From assembly GCA_963748405.1 (NCBI GenBank), contig CAVVIT010000008.1:124001-188000 (forward strand): a stretch of 64,000 nucleotides of DNA, given 5' to 3'. Each line of letters begins with the position of its first letter. Within the stretch, counting starts at the first letter, position 1. A program made the position numbers and the translations under genes. Source of the stretch: Fen-1273 sp963748405. GTDB lineage: Bacteria > Bacteroidota > Ignavibacteria > UBA10030 > UBA6906. Below are positions 8,615 to 16,476 of the stretch, one piece after another. Below the pieces are notes generated by a model. That model did no database searches, was not told the origin of the DNA, and saw only the letters and a list, made by a program, of their open reading frames with translations.

Positions 8615-10354
8615 TCATACCGGAGAAGCTTCTCCCTGTGGAGCGACGTGAGGAACTCGTTGACGAAGAAAGGGTTTCCGTCCGTTTTGTCGTGAACGAG
8701 CCCGGAGAGCCGTGCGGACTCTTCCTCCGTGCAGTGGAGTGAATCCGCGACAAGCCTGTTCGTCGTCCCCTGGTCGAGAGGGAGGAGTATGATGCGCCGG
8801 ACCGGGACATCCCGCCTGTTCCATCTCCACGATCGCATGGTCGAGTTCGTCCCCGGCTTCGAGTTCCCGGAATGCCCCGAGGAAGAGGATGTACATGTCG
8901 TGCGCATCCGCCATCAGGAGCCGCATCAGGTCAAGCGATGCCGGGTCGGCCCAGTGCAGGTCGTCGAGAAACAGAACGAGGGGATGCTCTTTCCGTGCCA
9001 CGGCTCTGACGAACGTGACGAGCGCGCTGTGAATCCGGTTCTGCGACTCCGTGGAAGGCAGTTCCTGGACCGGCGGCTGTGGCCCGGTGATGATCTCGAG
9101 CTCGGGGAGCACCTCCACGATCACACGGCCGTTATTCCCGAACGCCTCGCGCAGCCTGTTCTTCCACGCGGAAAGTTCATCGTCCGTCCCGGCGAGCATC
9201 TCCCGCACCAGGTCCCGGAACGCCGAGAGGAACGCGGAGTACGGGACGTTCCTTTGAAACTGGTCGAATTTTCCCGAGATGAAGAAGCCCCGCCGTTTCG
9301 TGAGGGGCTTGTACACTTCGTGAAGGAGCGCCGACTTGCCTATGCCGGGCGTCCCGCTGACAAAGAGCGTCTCCGGGGTCCCCTCGCACACCCGTTCGAA
9401 CGCATCGAGGAGGAGGCGTGTCTCTTCTTCTCTGCCGTACAGCCGCTGGTCGATCGCGAACCGGTCGGAGAAATCCTCTTCACCGGGCTCGAACGCGGAG
9501 ACGGACCCGTCGCGCTCCAGTTCGGCGATGCACCGGTCAATGTCGGCTTTGAGCCCTCTCGCCGTCTGGTATCGTTCCTCCGCGGTCTTGGAGAGGAGCT
9601 TCATCACGATGGCCGAGACGGCCGGCGGAATTTCCCTGTTGAGCTCGGAAGGAGGGATGGGGCGGCGCGCGATGTGCGAATGGACGAGTTCCATCGGGTC
9701 CCCCGACTGGAACGGGGGCCAGCCGAGGAGAATCTCGTACAGCGTCGCGCCGAAGGAGTAGAAATCGGTCCGGTAATCGATCGCCCGGTTCATCCGGCCG
9801 GTCTGTTCCGGCGAAATGTACGGGAGCGTTCCCTCCAGGAGGTGGGGATTTGTGTCGCTCAGCGACTCTCTCTCCAGGAACGAGGCGATCCCGAAATCCG
9901 ATATCTTGACCTGACCCGTGCTGAAATTGATGAGGATATTCGAAGGGTTGATGTCTTTGTGTATCACTCCCCGGTCGTGTACCGCGCCGAGCGCCTCGGT
10001 GACCTGTGCGGCAATCCCGAGGAAAGATGCTATGTCGACCCGGTGTGTCGCGATGTGCCTGTCAAGCGACACGGCGCCGAAGTCTTCGAGGAGGAGAGCA
10101 TACGAACCGCCGCGGCGCTCCAGGCCGGGGGAGCGGATGATCCCGGGCGAATCCAGCGACTGGAGAATTTCGTGCTCGTGCGTGAGCCTGAGGACGTCCC
10201 GCGGATCGTGGTGTTCCTCGCTGAGCGTCTTGACGATGACCGGGGCCCCGGTCCCGGCGGGTCTCTCACGGACGACAACGGTCCGGTCGCTCCTGTAGAT
10301 CTCCTCCAGGACGTCTGCGCCCGGTGCGCGGGCAACTCTGGTCTCAGCGGGCAC
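8615..10354 (-). CDS. N-terminal fragment: Ser/Thr kinase plus AAA-type ATPase
   Basis: This is the first open piece of the composite gene, 579 codons from GTG 10354. The kinase domain covers about residues 15-280: Lys 42 in VIVKTL, catalytic loop HKDINPSN with Asp 134, DFG Asp 153, and SPEQTGRMNR in the activation segment. The catalytic loop lacks the usual HRDxKPxN lysine (Asn replaces it), as often seen in this ATPase-fused kinase type, so activity is not certain. An NTPase follows, with Walker A GTPGIGKSAL (Lys 340) and Walker B LVLFLDDLHWAD (about 459-470). Genuine sequence ends near residue 515; the last 60 or so residues are out-of-frame tail caused by the first frameshift. Confidence 0.85.
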   Translation of the reverse strand: MPAETRVARAPGADVLEEIYRSDRTVVVRERPAGTGAPVIVKTLSEEHHDPRDVLRLTHEHEILQSLDSPGIIRSPGLERRGGSYALLLEDFGAVSLDRHIATHRVDIASFLGIAAQVTEALGAVHDRGVIHKDINPSNILINFSTGQVKISDFGIASFLERESLSDTNPHLLEGTLPYISPEQTGRMNRAIDYRTDFYSFGATLYEILLGWPPFQSGDPMELVHSHIARRPIPPSELNREIPPAVSAIVMKLLSKTAEERYQTARGLKADIDRCIAELERDGSVSAFEPGEEDFSDRFAIDQRLYGREEETRLLLDAFERVCEGTPETLFVSGTPGIGKSALLHEVYKPLTKRRGFFISGKFDQFQRNVPYSAFLSAFRDLVREMLAGTDDELSAWKNRLREAFGNNGRVIVEVLPELEIITGPQPPVQELPSTESQNRIHSALVTFVRAVARKEHPLVLFLDDLHWADPASLDLMRLLMADAHDMYILFLGAFRELEAGDELDHAIVEMEQAGCPGPAHHTPPSRPGDDEQACRGFTPLHGGRVRTALRARSRQNGRKPFLRQRVPHVAPQGEASPV

Positions 10355-11021
10355 GCCCGTTGGCCTCCGACCGGCGTCGCTGGTAATAGACGACGATGTA
10401 TATGCAGTCGATGACGAGGCAGATGCCGGCGACCGTCTGGAGGAAGTGATTCGCCGGATAGTGTATGAACATGAAGACGGTGATGAGCCCGGAGCCGAGC
10501 ATCTTGAGCCACGCGATGGCGAACGAGAACCAGACCAGCCGGTGGTGCCGGAGAAGCAGCAGGAGGTAAAGTATGGAGATGAGTGACTGCGCGACGTACG
10601 CGGACATGGCGCCGATCACCGTGTCGAACCCCTCCACCTTGAAGAAATAATAAACGGCCGCCCAGGCGAGGGCGACGAGTATGATGACCGGCTTGAACTT
10701 CGGCCTGAGGGCCTCGATGGAGACCTGCGAGGCGCCCAGGCGGATCACCCCGGCGAATATGTACAGGTCGAGGAAGAACCAGATCCGGTATCCCCACACC
10801 ACGATGAGCCCCATGTCCGTCGCCGGGGGGACGAACCCCCAGACGAGCTCCCAGGCGATGTTGCTCGCGGCGGCAAAGACGGGCATCCCGATCATCCGGT
10901 GTTTCATGATGTGCCGGATGTAGATGATGTAGACCACCACCCAGATATAGCATCCGCCCGCGAAGAGTATCATCTCGAGCGGCGTGTACGATTTCAGGTT
11001 GATCAGTTCTCCGTCCATCAT
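10344..11021 (-). CDS. Seven-helix membrane protein resembling Pyr4/PaxB-family terpene cyclases
   Basis: This 225-aa protein is almost entirely hydrophobic, with about seven predicted membrane helices. RHRMIGMPVFAAASNIAWEL-type sequence (about 42-59) closely resembles the fungal indole-diterpene and meroterpenoid cyclases (Pyr4, PaxB, AtmB), where a YGM-x-C/NNIAWE block carries a catalytic Glu. The Glu here is 58. Near the C-terminus CLVIDCIYIVVYY places Asp 205 where fungal enzymes have their second essential acidic residue. Length and helix count also agree with that family. The start at ATG 11021 has an AAAGGGAG site and lies 7 nt after the stop of the oxygenase gene; the end overlaps the kinase start by 11 nt, so the genes are probably translationally coupled. 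Cyclase activity is inferred from remembered family motifs. Confidence 0.65.
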   Translation of the reverse strand: MMDGELINLKSYTPLEMILFAGGCYIWVVVYIIYIRHIMKHRMIGMPVFAAASNIAWELVWGFVPPATDMGLIVVWGYRIWFFLDLYIFAGVIRLGASQVSIEALRPKFKPVIILVALAWAAVYYFFKVEGFDTVIGAMSAYVAQSLISILYLLLLLRHHRLVWFSFAIAWLKMLGSGLITVFMFIHYPANHFLQTVAGICLVIDCIYIVVYYQRRRSEANGRAR

Positions 11022-11028
11022 TCTCCCT

Positions 11029-12441
11029 TTATGCAGCGCCGGGATGATTCGATGCGCGCACGATGTTCTTCAGATCCTTCATTGTCGTGGGGACCGTGAA
11101 CGTCACGTCGCCGTTGTACGCCTTCGCGATCATGTCCTGGAACAGGATCTCTCCCATCCGCCCGAACCCGGACGGATCGGCGTTTTCGATCGGCCTGAGG
11201 ATCGAATGAATGCGCATCACGATCCACGTGAGCAGGCGCCTCCCGTGCACGGGTCCGATCCCTATCCGGGCGCACGCTTCGTCCCCCATCAGCTCCCGCA
11301 TATAAATGTGCGGGATGACGCCGAACCCCAGTATGCGGAGGAAGAAGGGGATTCTCTGCCGCAGCATCTTGAGATCGGCCGCGGCAAGGGCCGGTCCGTC
11401 GGGGTTGAGCGACGCCTGGACGTAATGCCGCCGCTTGTACGCATCGTAGAATTGCGCCGCGTCGTCGACGGTGCGCGGAAAGTACTCGTCGCTTTCCGGG
11501 TGGCCTTCGGGGTGAATCCCCATGAGGAGGGCGTACACCTTCCAGAGGTACATGCAATCCTCCTCCTCGGCCGGAGTCAGCCCGACGTTCAGCGTCCGGT
11601 AGCCCATCAGGAGTATGTAGGAGAACCCCATCATTGTGACGAGCATGTCCTCCAGGTTGACCGGCACGCCGTATGTCTCAGCATACCGCGGGCGATACCG
11701 TCCTGTAATGTGCCTGATCCCGGCGTGGAGGAGCCTCAGTTTCTGGGCGGTGATCACCGCCTTCCCCCCCTTCTGGAACCCGCGGGATGTGGTCACGTTC
11801 ACGACCATCTGAAGCGTGGCGAGCAGTCGTTTGAACGTGTGCTTCTCGAGCTGACCCGAGATGTTCAGTATGATGGAGAGGTTCGGCGCCGCGTACCCCT
11901 CCGGCAGGCTCCTCATCAGGAGGACGATCGCGCTCTCAAATATGTGCCTTCTGAATATGTCCTCGCCGCGGCGGATCCTCTCGAGGTCGGTCCCGGGGGG
12001 GAGGTCGTCCGTCGACCGGAAGAATTCCTCCAGGAGCGGGAAGTGCTTTGCCGGGGCGATGTCGTCGTTCGTGTCCATCTCCCGGAACAACGTCGTCAGC
12101 GCGGCGGATTCATTCTCCTTGAGGATGAGTGTGAGGGCCCCGTCGGCGAGGACGTCCCCCCGGGAACGGAGGTCGTCAAGGAACGTGTCGCTCCACCGAT
12201 CGGGAGATGGATGAATTGCCTCTGGCGCGGAAACAGCGGTTCGGACGCGGGTCACGATGCTTACCGGTGCGGTTGGTGAATGGACGAAGATGTTGTGTGT
12301 CGGATCGAAGGGGGAGCGGGAGGGAGGCCTCTGCGGCAGATGGAGGGGGTGGATGATCCCATCATGAGGTCTTCCCTTCGAGAGGTATCTGGCAGTGGAA
12401 AGAACAATTGAACCGACGAATATACAGAATTGCCTCCTCAA
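11029..12441 (-). CDS. MpaB/latex-clearing-protein family oxygenase (DUF2236)
   Basis: The core (about residues 85-460) fits the ER-bound oxygenase MpaB / rubber oxygenase Lcp catalytic family: an all-helical, usually b-type heme protein that cleaves isoprenoid double bonds. Seen here are a helix with KHTFKRLLATLQMVVNVTT, then KLRLLHAGIRH, whose His 239 is the best candidate for the axial heme ligand, then the LEDMLVTMMGFSYILL helix. No signal peptide is obvious. A promoter-like TTGACT/TATATT pair at 12446-12419 lies inside the 5-prime end of this open frame, so the true start is probably downstream. GTG 12255 would give 408 aa, close to the usual family length. First gene of the operon running down to 5127. 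Confidence 0.8.
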   Translation of the reverse strand: MRRQFCIFVGSIVLSTARYLSKGRPHDGIIHPLHLPQRPPSRSPFDPTHNIFVHSPTAPVSIVTRVRTAVSAPEAIHPSPDRWSDTFLDDLRSRGDVLADGALTLILKENESAALTTLFREMDTNDDIAPAKHFPLLEEFFRSTDDLPPGTDLERIRRGEDIFRRHIFESAIVLLMRSLPEGYAAPNLSIILNISGQLEKHTFKRLLATLQMVVNVTTSRGFQKGGKAVITAQKLRLLHAGIRHITGRYRPRYAETYGVPVNLEDMLVTMMGFSYILLMGYRTLNVGLTPAEEEDCMYLWKVYALLMGIHPEGHPESDEYFPRTVDDAAQFYDAYKRRHYVQASLNPDGPALAAADLKMLRQRIPFFLRILGFGVIPHIYMRELMGDEACARIGIGPVHGRRLLTWIVMRIHSILRPIENADPSGFGRMGEILFQDMIAKAYNGDVTFTVPTTMKDLKNIVRASNHPGAA

Positions 12442-12446
12442 GTCAA
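12419..12446 (-). promoter_or_regulatory. Sigma70-type promoter for the oxygenase/membrane protein/kinase operon
   Basis: On the minus strand TTGACT (12446-12441) and TATATT (12424-12419) are separated by 16 nt. Transcription would begin near 12412, just inside the longest open frame of the oxygenase gene. This suggests that gene is translated from a downstream start. Activity is inferred from consensus match only. Confidence 0.5.
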
Positions 12447-12602
12447 ACCAGCCCTTGCGAATGACCTCTTTCTATCCTAGATTTGTGTCGCGCTCCCCGT
12501 ATTTTCTCCGCCCCCGTGACCCGGCATGAAATCACAGATTTGCCCTGATACATCAGGAATCTCGGAAACCACATACACCCAGCATACTTCGAAGGATCAG
12601 AA

Positions 12603-13787
12603 ATGGACCACGCAATGAAGCACCATATGGACAAGCACGCATACCTCTCCGGAAAGAGGGTGCTTCCGAAGCCCATCTCGAAGAAAAGCGCGATCTCCGA
12701 CGTCATCGACAACATGGATGCCTACAACGGCGGTCGTCTCCGGGCCGCCTGCCAGCTCCTGCGCGAGAAGTACTCGGAAAAAGACGTCACGATCGGACTG
12801 AGCATCGCCGGCGCCCTGACACCGGCGGGACTCGGGCCGTCGACGATCATTCCCCTGATGAATCACGGGTTCGTGGACTGGCTGGTGGCGACCGGGGCCA
12901 ACATGTACCACGACATGCATTTCGCGCTGAATATGCCCCTGTTCCGCGGCAGCCACGAGGTCGACGACGTCGATCTTCACGAGAAGGGGGTGACGCGGAT
13001 CTACGACATCCTGTTCGACTACCAGGACGTCCTGATGGCGACCGACCGGATACTGCGGAAGATCATGCTCCGGCCGGAATTCCAAAAGGAAATGGGGACC
13101 CGGGAATACTACCATCACCTCGGGAAGGTCCTCAACGACTTCGAAAAGAAGAACAAGATCGGCGAGGTGAGCGTGCTGGCGGCGGCGTACCGCAACGGGA
13201 TACCCGTCTTTACCTCCTCCCCCGGCGATTCCACGATCGGCATGAACGTGGCGGGGCTGGAGCTCCTGGCAGAGTCTGCAGGGCTCAAGAACCAGTTCAA
13301 GCTCAAGATCAACCCGAGCATCGACGTCAACGACTCCACCGCGATCATCCTGAACGCCAAGAGATACGAGAAGGGAAAGACCGGCGTCCTCCTTATCGGC
13401 GGGGGGAGCCCGAAGAACTTCCTTCTCCAGACGGAGCCGCAGATCCAGGAGGTCCTGATGATCCCGGAGGCGGGACAGGACTACGACATCAACATCACAG
13501 ACGCGCGTCCGGACACCGGCGGGCTCTCCGGCGCGCCTCCCGGCGAGGCCGTGACGTGGGGGAAGATCGATCCCACGAAGCTCCAGCAGTCCGTGACCGC
13601 CTATGTCGACGTGACGGTCGCGTTCCCGCTCCTGACCGCGTACGTCCTCCAGACGACGAAGCCGAAGAAACTGAAGCGCCTCTATGACCGCGGCGAGGAG
13701 CTGAGGAAGAAGCTGATCGAGTCCTACCTCGAGAACAACAAGGAGGTCGAGGAGCTGAAGTCCCTCATGAAGAAGCTCTCTGCCTGA
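12603..13787 (+). CDS. Deoxyhypusine synthase family protein (probable homospermidine synthase-like)
   Basis: This 394-aa protein belongs to the deoxyhypusine synthase family. NAD-site blocks are visible (GLSIAGALTPAGLGP near 65-79, VDWLVATGANMYHD). The catalytic lysine region GGGSPKNF has Lys 271, matching the GGGVVKH block of the eukaryotic enzyme. SGAPPGEAVTWGKI near the C-terminus matches the SGARPDEAVSWGKI block. Bacteria lack eIF5A, and DHS homologues of this kind are known to act in polyamine synthesis, transferring the aminobutyl group of one polyamine to putrescine to make homospermidine; that assignment is by family. The PLP decarboxylase 40 nt downstream could supply putrescine. 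ATG 12603 has a GAAGGAT site. Confidence 0.9.
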   Translation: MDHAMKHHMDKHAYLSGKRVLPKPISKKSAISDVIDNMDAYNGGRLRAACQLLREKYSEKDVTIGLSIAGALTPAGLGPSTIIPLMNHGFVDWLVATGANMYHDMHFALNMPLFRGSHEVDDVDLHEKGVTRIYDILFDYQDVLMATDRILRKIMLRPEFQKEMGTREYYHHLGKVLNDFEKKNKIGEVSVLAAAYRNGIPVFTSSPGDSTIGMNVAGLELLAESAGLKNQFKLKINPSIDVNDSTAIILNAKRYEKGKTGVLLIGGGSPKNFLLQTEPQIQEVLMIPEAGQDYDINITDARPDTGGLSGAPPGEAVTWGKIDPTKLQQSVTAYVDVTVAFPLLTAYVLQTTKPKKLKRLYDRGEELRKKLIESYLENNKEVEELKSLMKKLSA

Positions 13788-13827
13788 TGCACGGCTGAAA
13801 CCACATTCCCCTCATTCGGAGAATACA

Positions 13828-15012
13828 TTGGACAGACACGAGGAACTGCTGAAACTGGTGGGGGAGCACGGCTCCCCCCTGTTTATCGTCGACCACGACA
13901 TACTCCGGGAAAACTACCGGACGTTCAAGAAGCACCTGCCGCGCGTGCAGTGCTATTACGCGGTGAAGGCCAACTCCCAGCAGGAGATCATCGAAACGCT
14001 GTTCGAAGAAGGGTCGAGCTTCGATGTCGCCTCGTACAACGAGTTCATGCAGGTCTACCAGTACATCCGGCATTTCGAGAGGAAAGAGAAAAAGCGGTTC
14101 GTCTGGGACAAGATCATCTTCTCCAACACGATCAAGGACCGCTCGACGCTTGCGAAGATCAAGCAGTACAAGCCCCTCGTCACGTACGACAACGCCGCCG
14201 AGCTGATCAAGCTCAAGCACCACTGCGACACGGCGGGACTTGTCCTCCGGTTGAAGGTCCCCGACACCGGCTCGCAGGTGGAGATGGCCTCGAAATTCGG
14301 CGCGGAACCCGGGGACGCCCAGCAGCTCATACAGCAGGCGTTCGACATGGGCCTGAAGGTCGAGGGGGTCAGCTTCCACGTCGGGAGCCAGTGCACGCAC
14401 TTCGATAACTACACGGTCGCACTCGACATCGCCGCCACGATCCTGAACGACGCGCGGAAGAAGGGATTCCCGCTGAACCTCGTCGATATCGGGGGAGGGT
14501 TCCCCGTTCCCTACGACGCCGGTGTCCCGGAATTCGAGAACCTGGCTTCGCTTCTGAATTCCGAGCTCACACGGCTCTTCCCCGGGGACATCGAAATCCT
14601 CGCGGAGCCCGGCAGGTTCATCGTCGCCACGATCGCCACTCTTGTTTCGGAGATCATCGGCAAAGCCCGGCGCGACGGGAAGATGTTCTACCACATCAAC
14701 GACGGCGTCTACCAGACGTTTTCCGGCGTGGTGTACGACCACTGGATCCCGAACTTCCACGCTTTCAAGGGGGGGGAATCGGAGATCTGTGCCGTGGTCG
14801 GACCGACGTGCGACAGCTTCGACAAAATCTCGCTCTCCGTGCCGCTTCCCTGGAATCTCGAGGTAGGGGATTTTCTTTACACGGAGAACATCGGTGCGTA
14901 CAGCACTGCCTCATCAACGACGTTCAACGGGTTCGACGGAGCGAAGATCCTCCACATGAACTCCGCCAAAGGGGCGCCGGCGGGTGTTCCCGCGCAGGTC
15001 GGATCGCTCTGA
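13828..15012 (+). CDS. Fold-III PLP decarboxylase (ornithine/lysine/diaminopimelate family)
   Basis: A 394-aa alanine-racemase-fold decarboxylase. The PLP lysine is Lys 47 in YYAVKAN. HVGSQ follows near residue 190, the glycine-rich phosphate loop is DIGGGFP, EPGR precedes the C-terminal beta domain, and the catalytic cysteine region is GPTCDSFD. The sequence looks closer to ornithine/lysine decarboxylases than to LysA, and its place 40 nt after the DHS-family gene supports putrescine production for polyamine synthesis. The start is TTG at 13828 behind CGGAGAA; no ATG or GTG fits as well. Lysine or carboxynorspermidine decarboxylation remains possible. Confidence 0.88.
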   Translation: MDRHEELLKLVGEHGSPLFIVDHDILRENYRTFKKHLPRVQCYYAVKANSQQEIIETLFEEGSSFDVASYNEFMQVYQYIRHFERKEKKRFVWDKIIFSNTIKDRSTLAKIKQYKPLVTYDNAAELIKLKHHCDTAGLVLRLKVPDTGSQVEMASKFGAEPGDAQQLIQQAFDMGLKVEGVSFHVGSQCTHFDNYTVALDIAATILNDARKKGFPLNLVDIGGGFPVPYDAGVPEFENLASLLNSELTRLFPGDIEILAEPGRFIVATIATLVSEIIGKARRDGKMFYHINDGVYQTFSGVVYDHWIPNFHAFKGGESEICAVVGPTCDSFDKISLSVPLPWNLEVGDFLYTENIGAYSTASSTTFNGFDGAKILHMNSAKGAPAGVPAQVGSL

Positions 15013-15051
15013 GCTGTTCGCGCTGATGCTGGAAAGAGGAGGGATGAAGGG

Positions 15052-15306
15052 GTGAAGGTTCAGGTCTCCATGCCGCACACGTTCCTCGGCCGCCTCATCG
15101 GTGCCGTCCTCGTCATCGCCGGGGTTGCCCTTGTCGTGTTCTTCTTCGCTGCCATCATTGTCATCGCCGTGGTCGCCGGCGCACTGTACTTCCTCCGTTC
15201 GGCCCTCACCGGTAAGAAGACTCCTCCGCCCGCCCCACCGGGAGAAGTGTCGGCGCACTACGAAGTGTTGACCGAACACAAACCGGAATCCGGCGATGCC
15301 CCGTAA
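15052..15306 (+). CDS. Small membrane protein, 84 aa
   Basis: The frame starts with GTG 15052 behind GAAGGG; an alternative ATG lies at 15070. One or two hydrophobic helices cover about residues 12-50 (LIGAVLVIAGVALVVFFFAA and following), then a proline-rich polar tail. The stop overlaps the start of the DUF2235 gene by 11 nt, so the two are likely coupled. No family is recognised. The hydrophobic core could make it a small membrane partner of the downstream hydrolase, which is inference from position only. Confidence 0.6.
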   Translation: MKVQVSMPHTFLGRLIGAVLVIAGVALVVFFFAAIIVIAVVAGALYFLRSALTGKKTPPPAPPGEVSAHYEVLTEHKPESGDAP

Positions 15307-16444
15307 CATCGTCATATGCTGCGACGGGACGAACAACGAATTCGGTCCCTGCAACACAAACGTCGTGCGTCTGATTCAGACGCTCGACCGGGATCCCCGA
15401 TCGCAGCTCGTGTACTACGACCCCGGCCTCGGGACGCTCCCCGAGCCCGGCGCGTGGTCGTCTCTCGGCAAGAAAGCATCGATGCTCTTCGGGCTCGCGT
15501 TCGGCGCAGGGCTCTCCTGGAAGGTGGGTGAGGCGTACGCATACCTCATGAACCACTGGGAGCCGGGTGACCGGGTGTACCTGTTCGGGTTCAGCCGCGG
15601 AGCGTACTCGGTGAGAGTTCTGGCGGGACTGCTTCATCAGCTCGGGCTCCTTCCACGGGGGAACCAGAACCTCGTGCCGTACGTGATGCGCCTGTTCAGG
15701 GGAGTCAGGGGAGGAGACGAAGGATCGCGCTACTGGAATATCTGCGAAGAGTTCCGGTGGACGTTCTCACGACAGGTGTCAGGGCGGGGGGATGACCGTC
15801 GGTTCCCCGTTCATTTCCTCGGAGTCTGGGACACGGTTTCATCGGTGGGTTGGGTGTGGGATCCGACGTCGTATCCCTTCACGGCGCACAATCCCGGCAT
15901 AGAAATCATCCGGCATGCCGTATCGATCGACGAGCGCCGCGCGTTCTTCAGGCAGAACCTGATGCAGAAATCGGACGGCCAGGATCTCGTGGAGGCCTGG
16001 TTTCCGGGCGACCACCGTGACGTCGGGGGCGGTTACGCCGAGATCCCTGAAGAGGGGGGACTCTACAGTCTGCCGTTCGAATGGATCCTCGGCGAGGCAA
16101 AGAAGGCCGGACTTCGCGTGAATCAGGACCGCCTTAAAGTCACGCTGGGCAAAATTCCCGCGTCCTCTCATCCCTGGACAGACAGGCAGCACGAGTCGCT
16201 CGCCGCGGCCTGGTGGCTCGCCGAGATTTTCCCGAAGCTCACGTACCGTCCCGGCGTTCCGTTCCGTGTTCCGCAGATCAACCTGGGCCGGCACCGCTGC
16301 ATCAACGAAGGGGCGCTCATCCACAAGGTCACGCTTCTCCGCATCCGCGATATGAATTATGCTCCGCCGAATCTCTCAGACGGGTTTCTGAAGCGTGTGC
16401 GCTCGCTGCGCAAAGTGCCGGAAAGCCTTCCGTACGAGAAGTAA
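15296..16444 (+). CDS. DUF2235 alpha/beta hydrolase (Tle1-type lipase-like)
   Basis: This 382-aa protein matches the DUF2235 family. It opens with NIVICCDGTNNEF, an N-terminal strand plus DGTxN motif typical of the family. The nucleophile elbow GFSRGA has Ser 100, and WFPGDHRDVGGGY further on holds the candidate acid residue. DUF2235 includes phospholipase effectors of type VI secretion (Tle1), but no secretion genes or immunity-type lipoprotein are next to this one, so a housekeeping or stress hydrolase is as likely. No signal peptide is present. It overlaps the preceding small membrane protein gene by 11 nt. Confidence 0.85.
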   Translation: MPRNIVICCDGTNNEFGPCNTNVVRLIQTLDRDPRSQLVYYDPGLGTLPEPGAWSSLGKKASMLFGLAFGAGLSWKVGEAYAYLMNHWEPGDRVYLFGFSRGAYSVRVLAGLLHQLGLLPRGNQNLVPYVMRLFRGVRGGDEGSRYWNICEEFRWTFSRQVSGRGDDRRFPVHFLGVWDTVSSVGWVWDPTSYPFTAHNPGIEIIRHAVSIDERRAFFRQNLMQKSDGQDLVEAWFPGDHRDVGGGYAEIPEEGGLYSLPFEWILGEAKKAGLRVNQDRLKVTLGKIPASSHPWTDRQHESLAAAWWLAEIFPKLTYRPGVPFRVPQINLGRHRCINEGALIHKVTLLRIRDMNYAPPNLSDGFLKRVRSLRKVPESLPYEK

Positions 16445-16476
16445 GTCTCATATCAAACTAACCGAAGGAGATTCCC

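Larger units (their letters stand above)
5127..10354 (-). pseudogene. Composite frameshifted gene: Ser/Thr kinase - AAA ATPase - TPR-like - GAF - SpoIIE phosphatase
   Basis: Read across two single-base frameshifts, this is one protein of about 1740 aa of the large signalling-ATPase type (PknB-like kinase, then COG3899-type predicted ATPase, helical repeats, GAF, output domain). The kinase/ATPase frame is open to about 8810. Continuation (PVRRIILLPLDQG, then a frame open from about 8808 to 8340) needs loss of one base near 8809-8810. The next piece (FRFTHDRVQQAAYSL) needs loss of another between about 8345 and 8290. Both indels shift the same way, so they do not compensate each other. Conservation of sequence on both sides argues for sequencing error or very recent mutation. 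The GTG start at 10354 overlaps the upstream membrane gene by 11 nt and has a GGAGG site. Confidence 0.8.

Noticed and set aside
8729..10414. 561-codon plus-strand frame
   Set aside because: Antisense shadow of the kinase/ATPase gene; the minus strand has clear kinase and Walker motifs.
10984..12279. 431-codon plus-strand frame
   Set aside because: Antisense shadow of the DUF2236 oxygenase gene.
12603..13787. True hypusine-forming enzyme
   Set aside because: Bacteria lack eIF5A, and the neighbour is a polyamine-type decarboxylase.
15296..16444. Type VI lipase effector with immunity gene
   Set aside because: The neighbouring small protein is not a typical immunity lipoprotein and no secretion genes are present.
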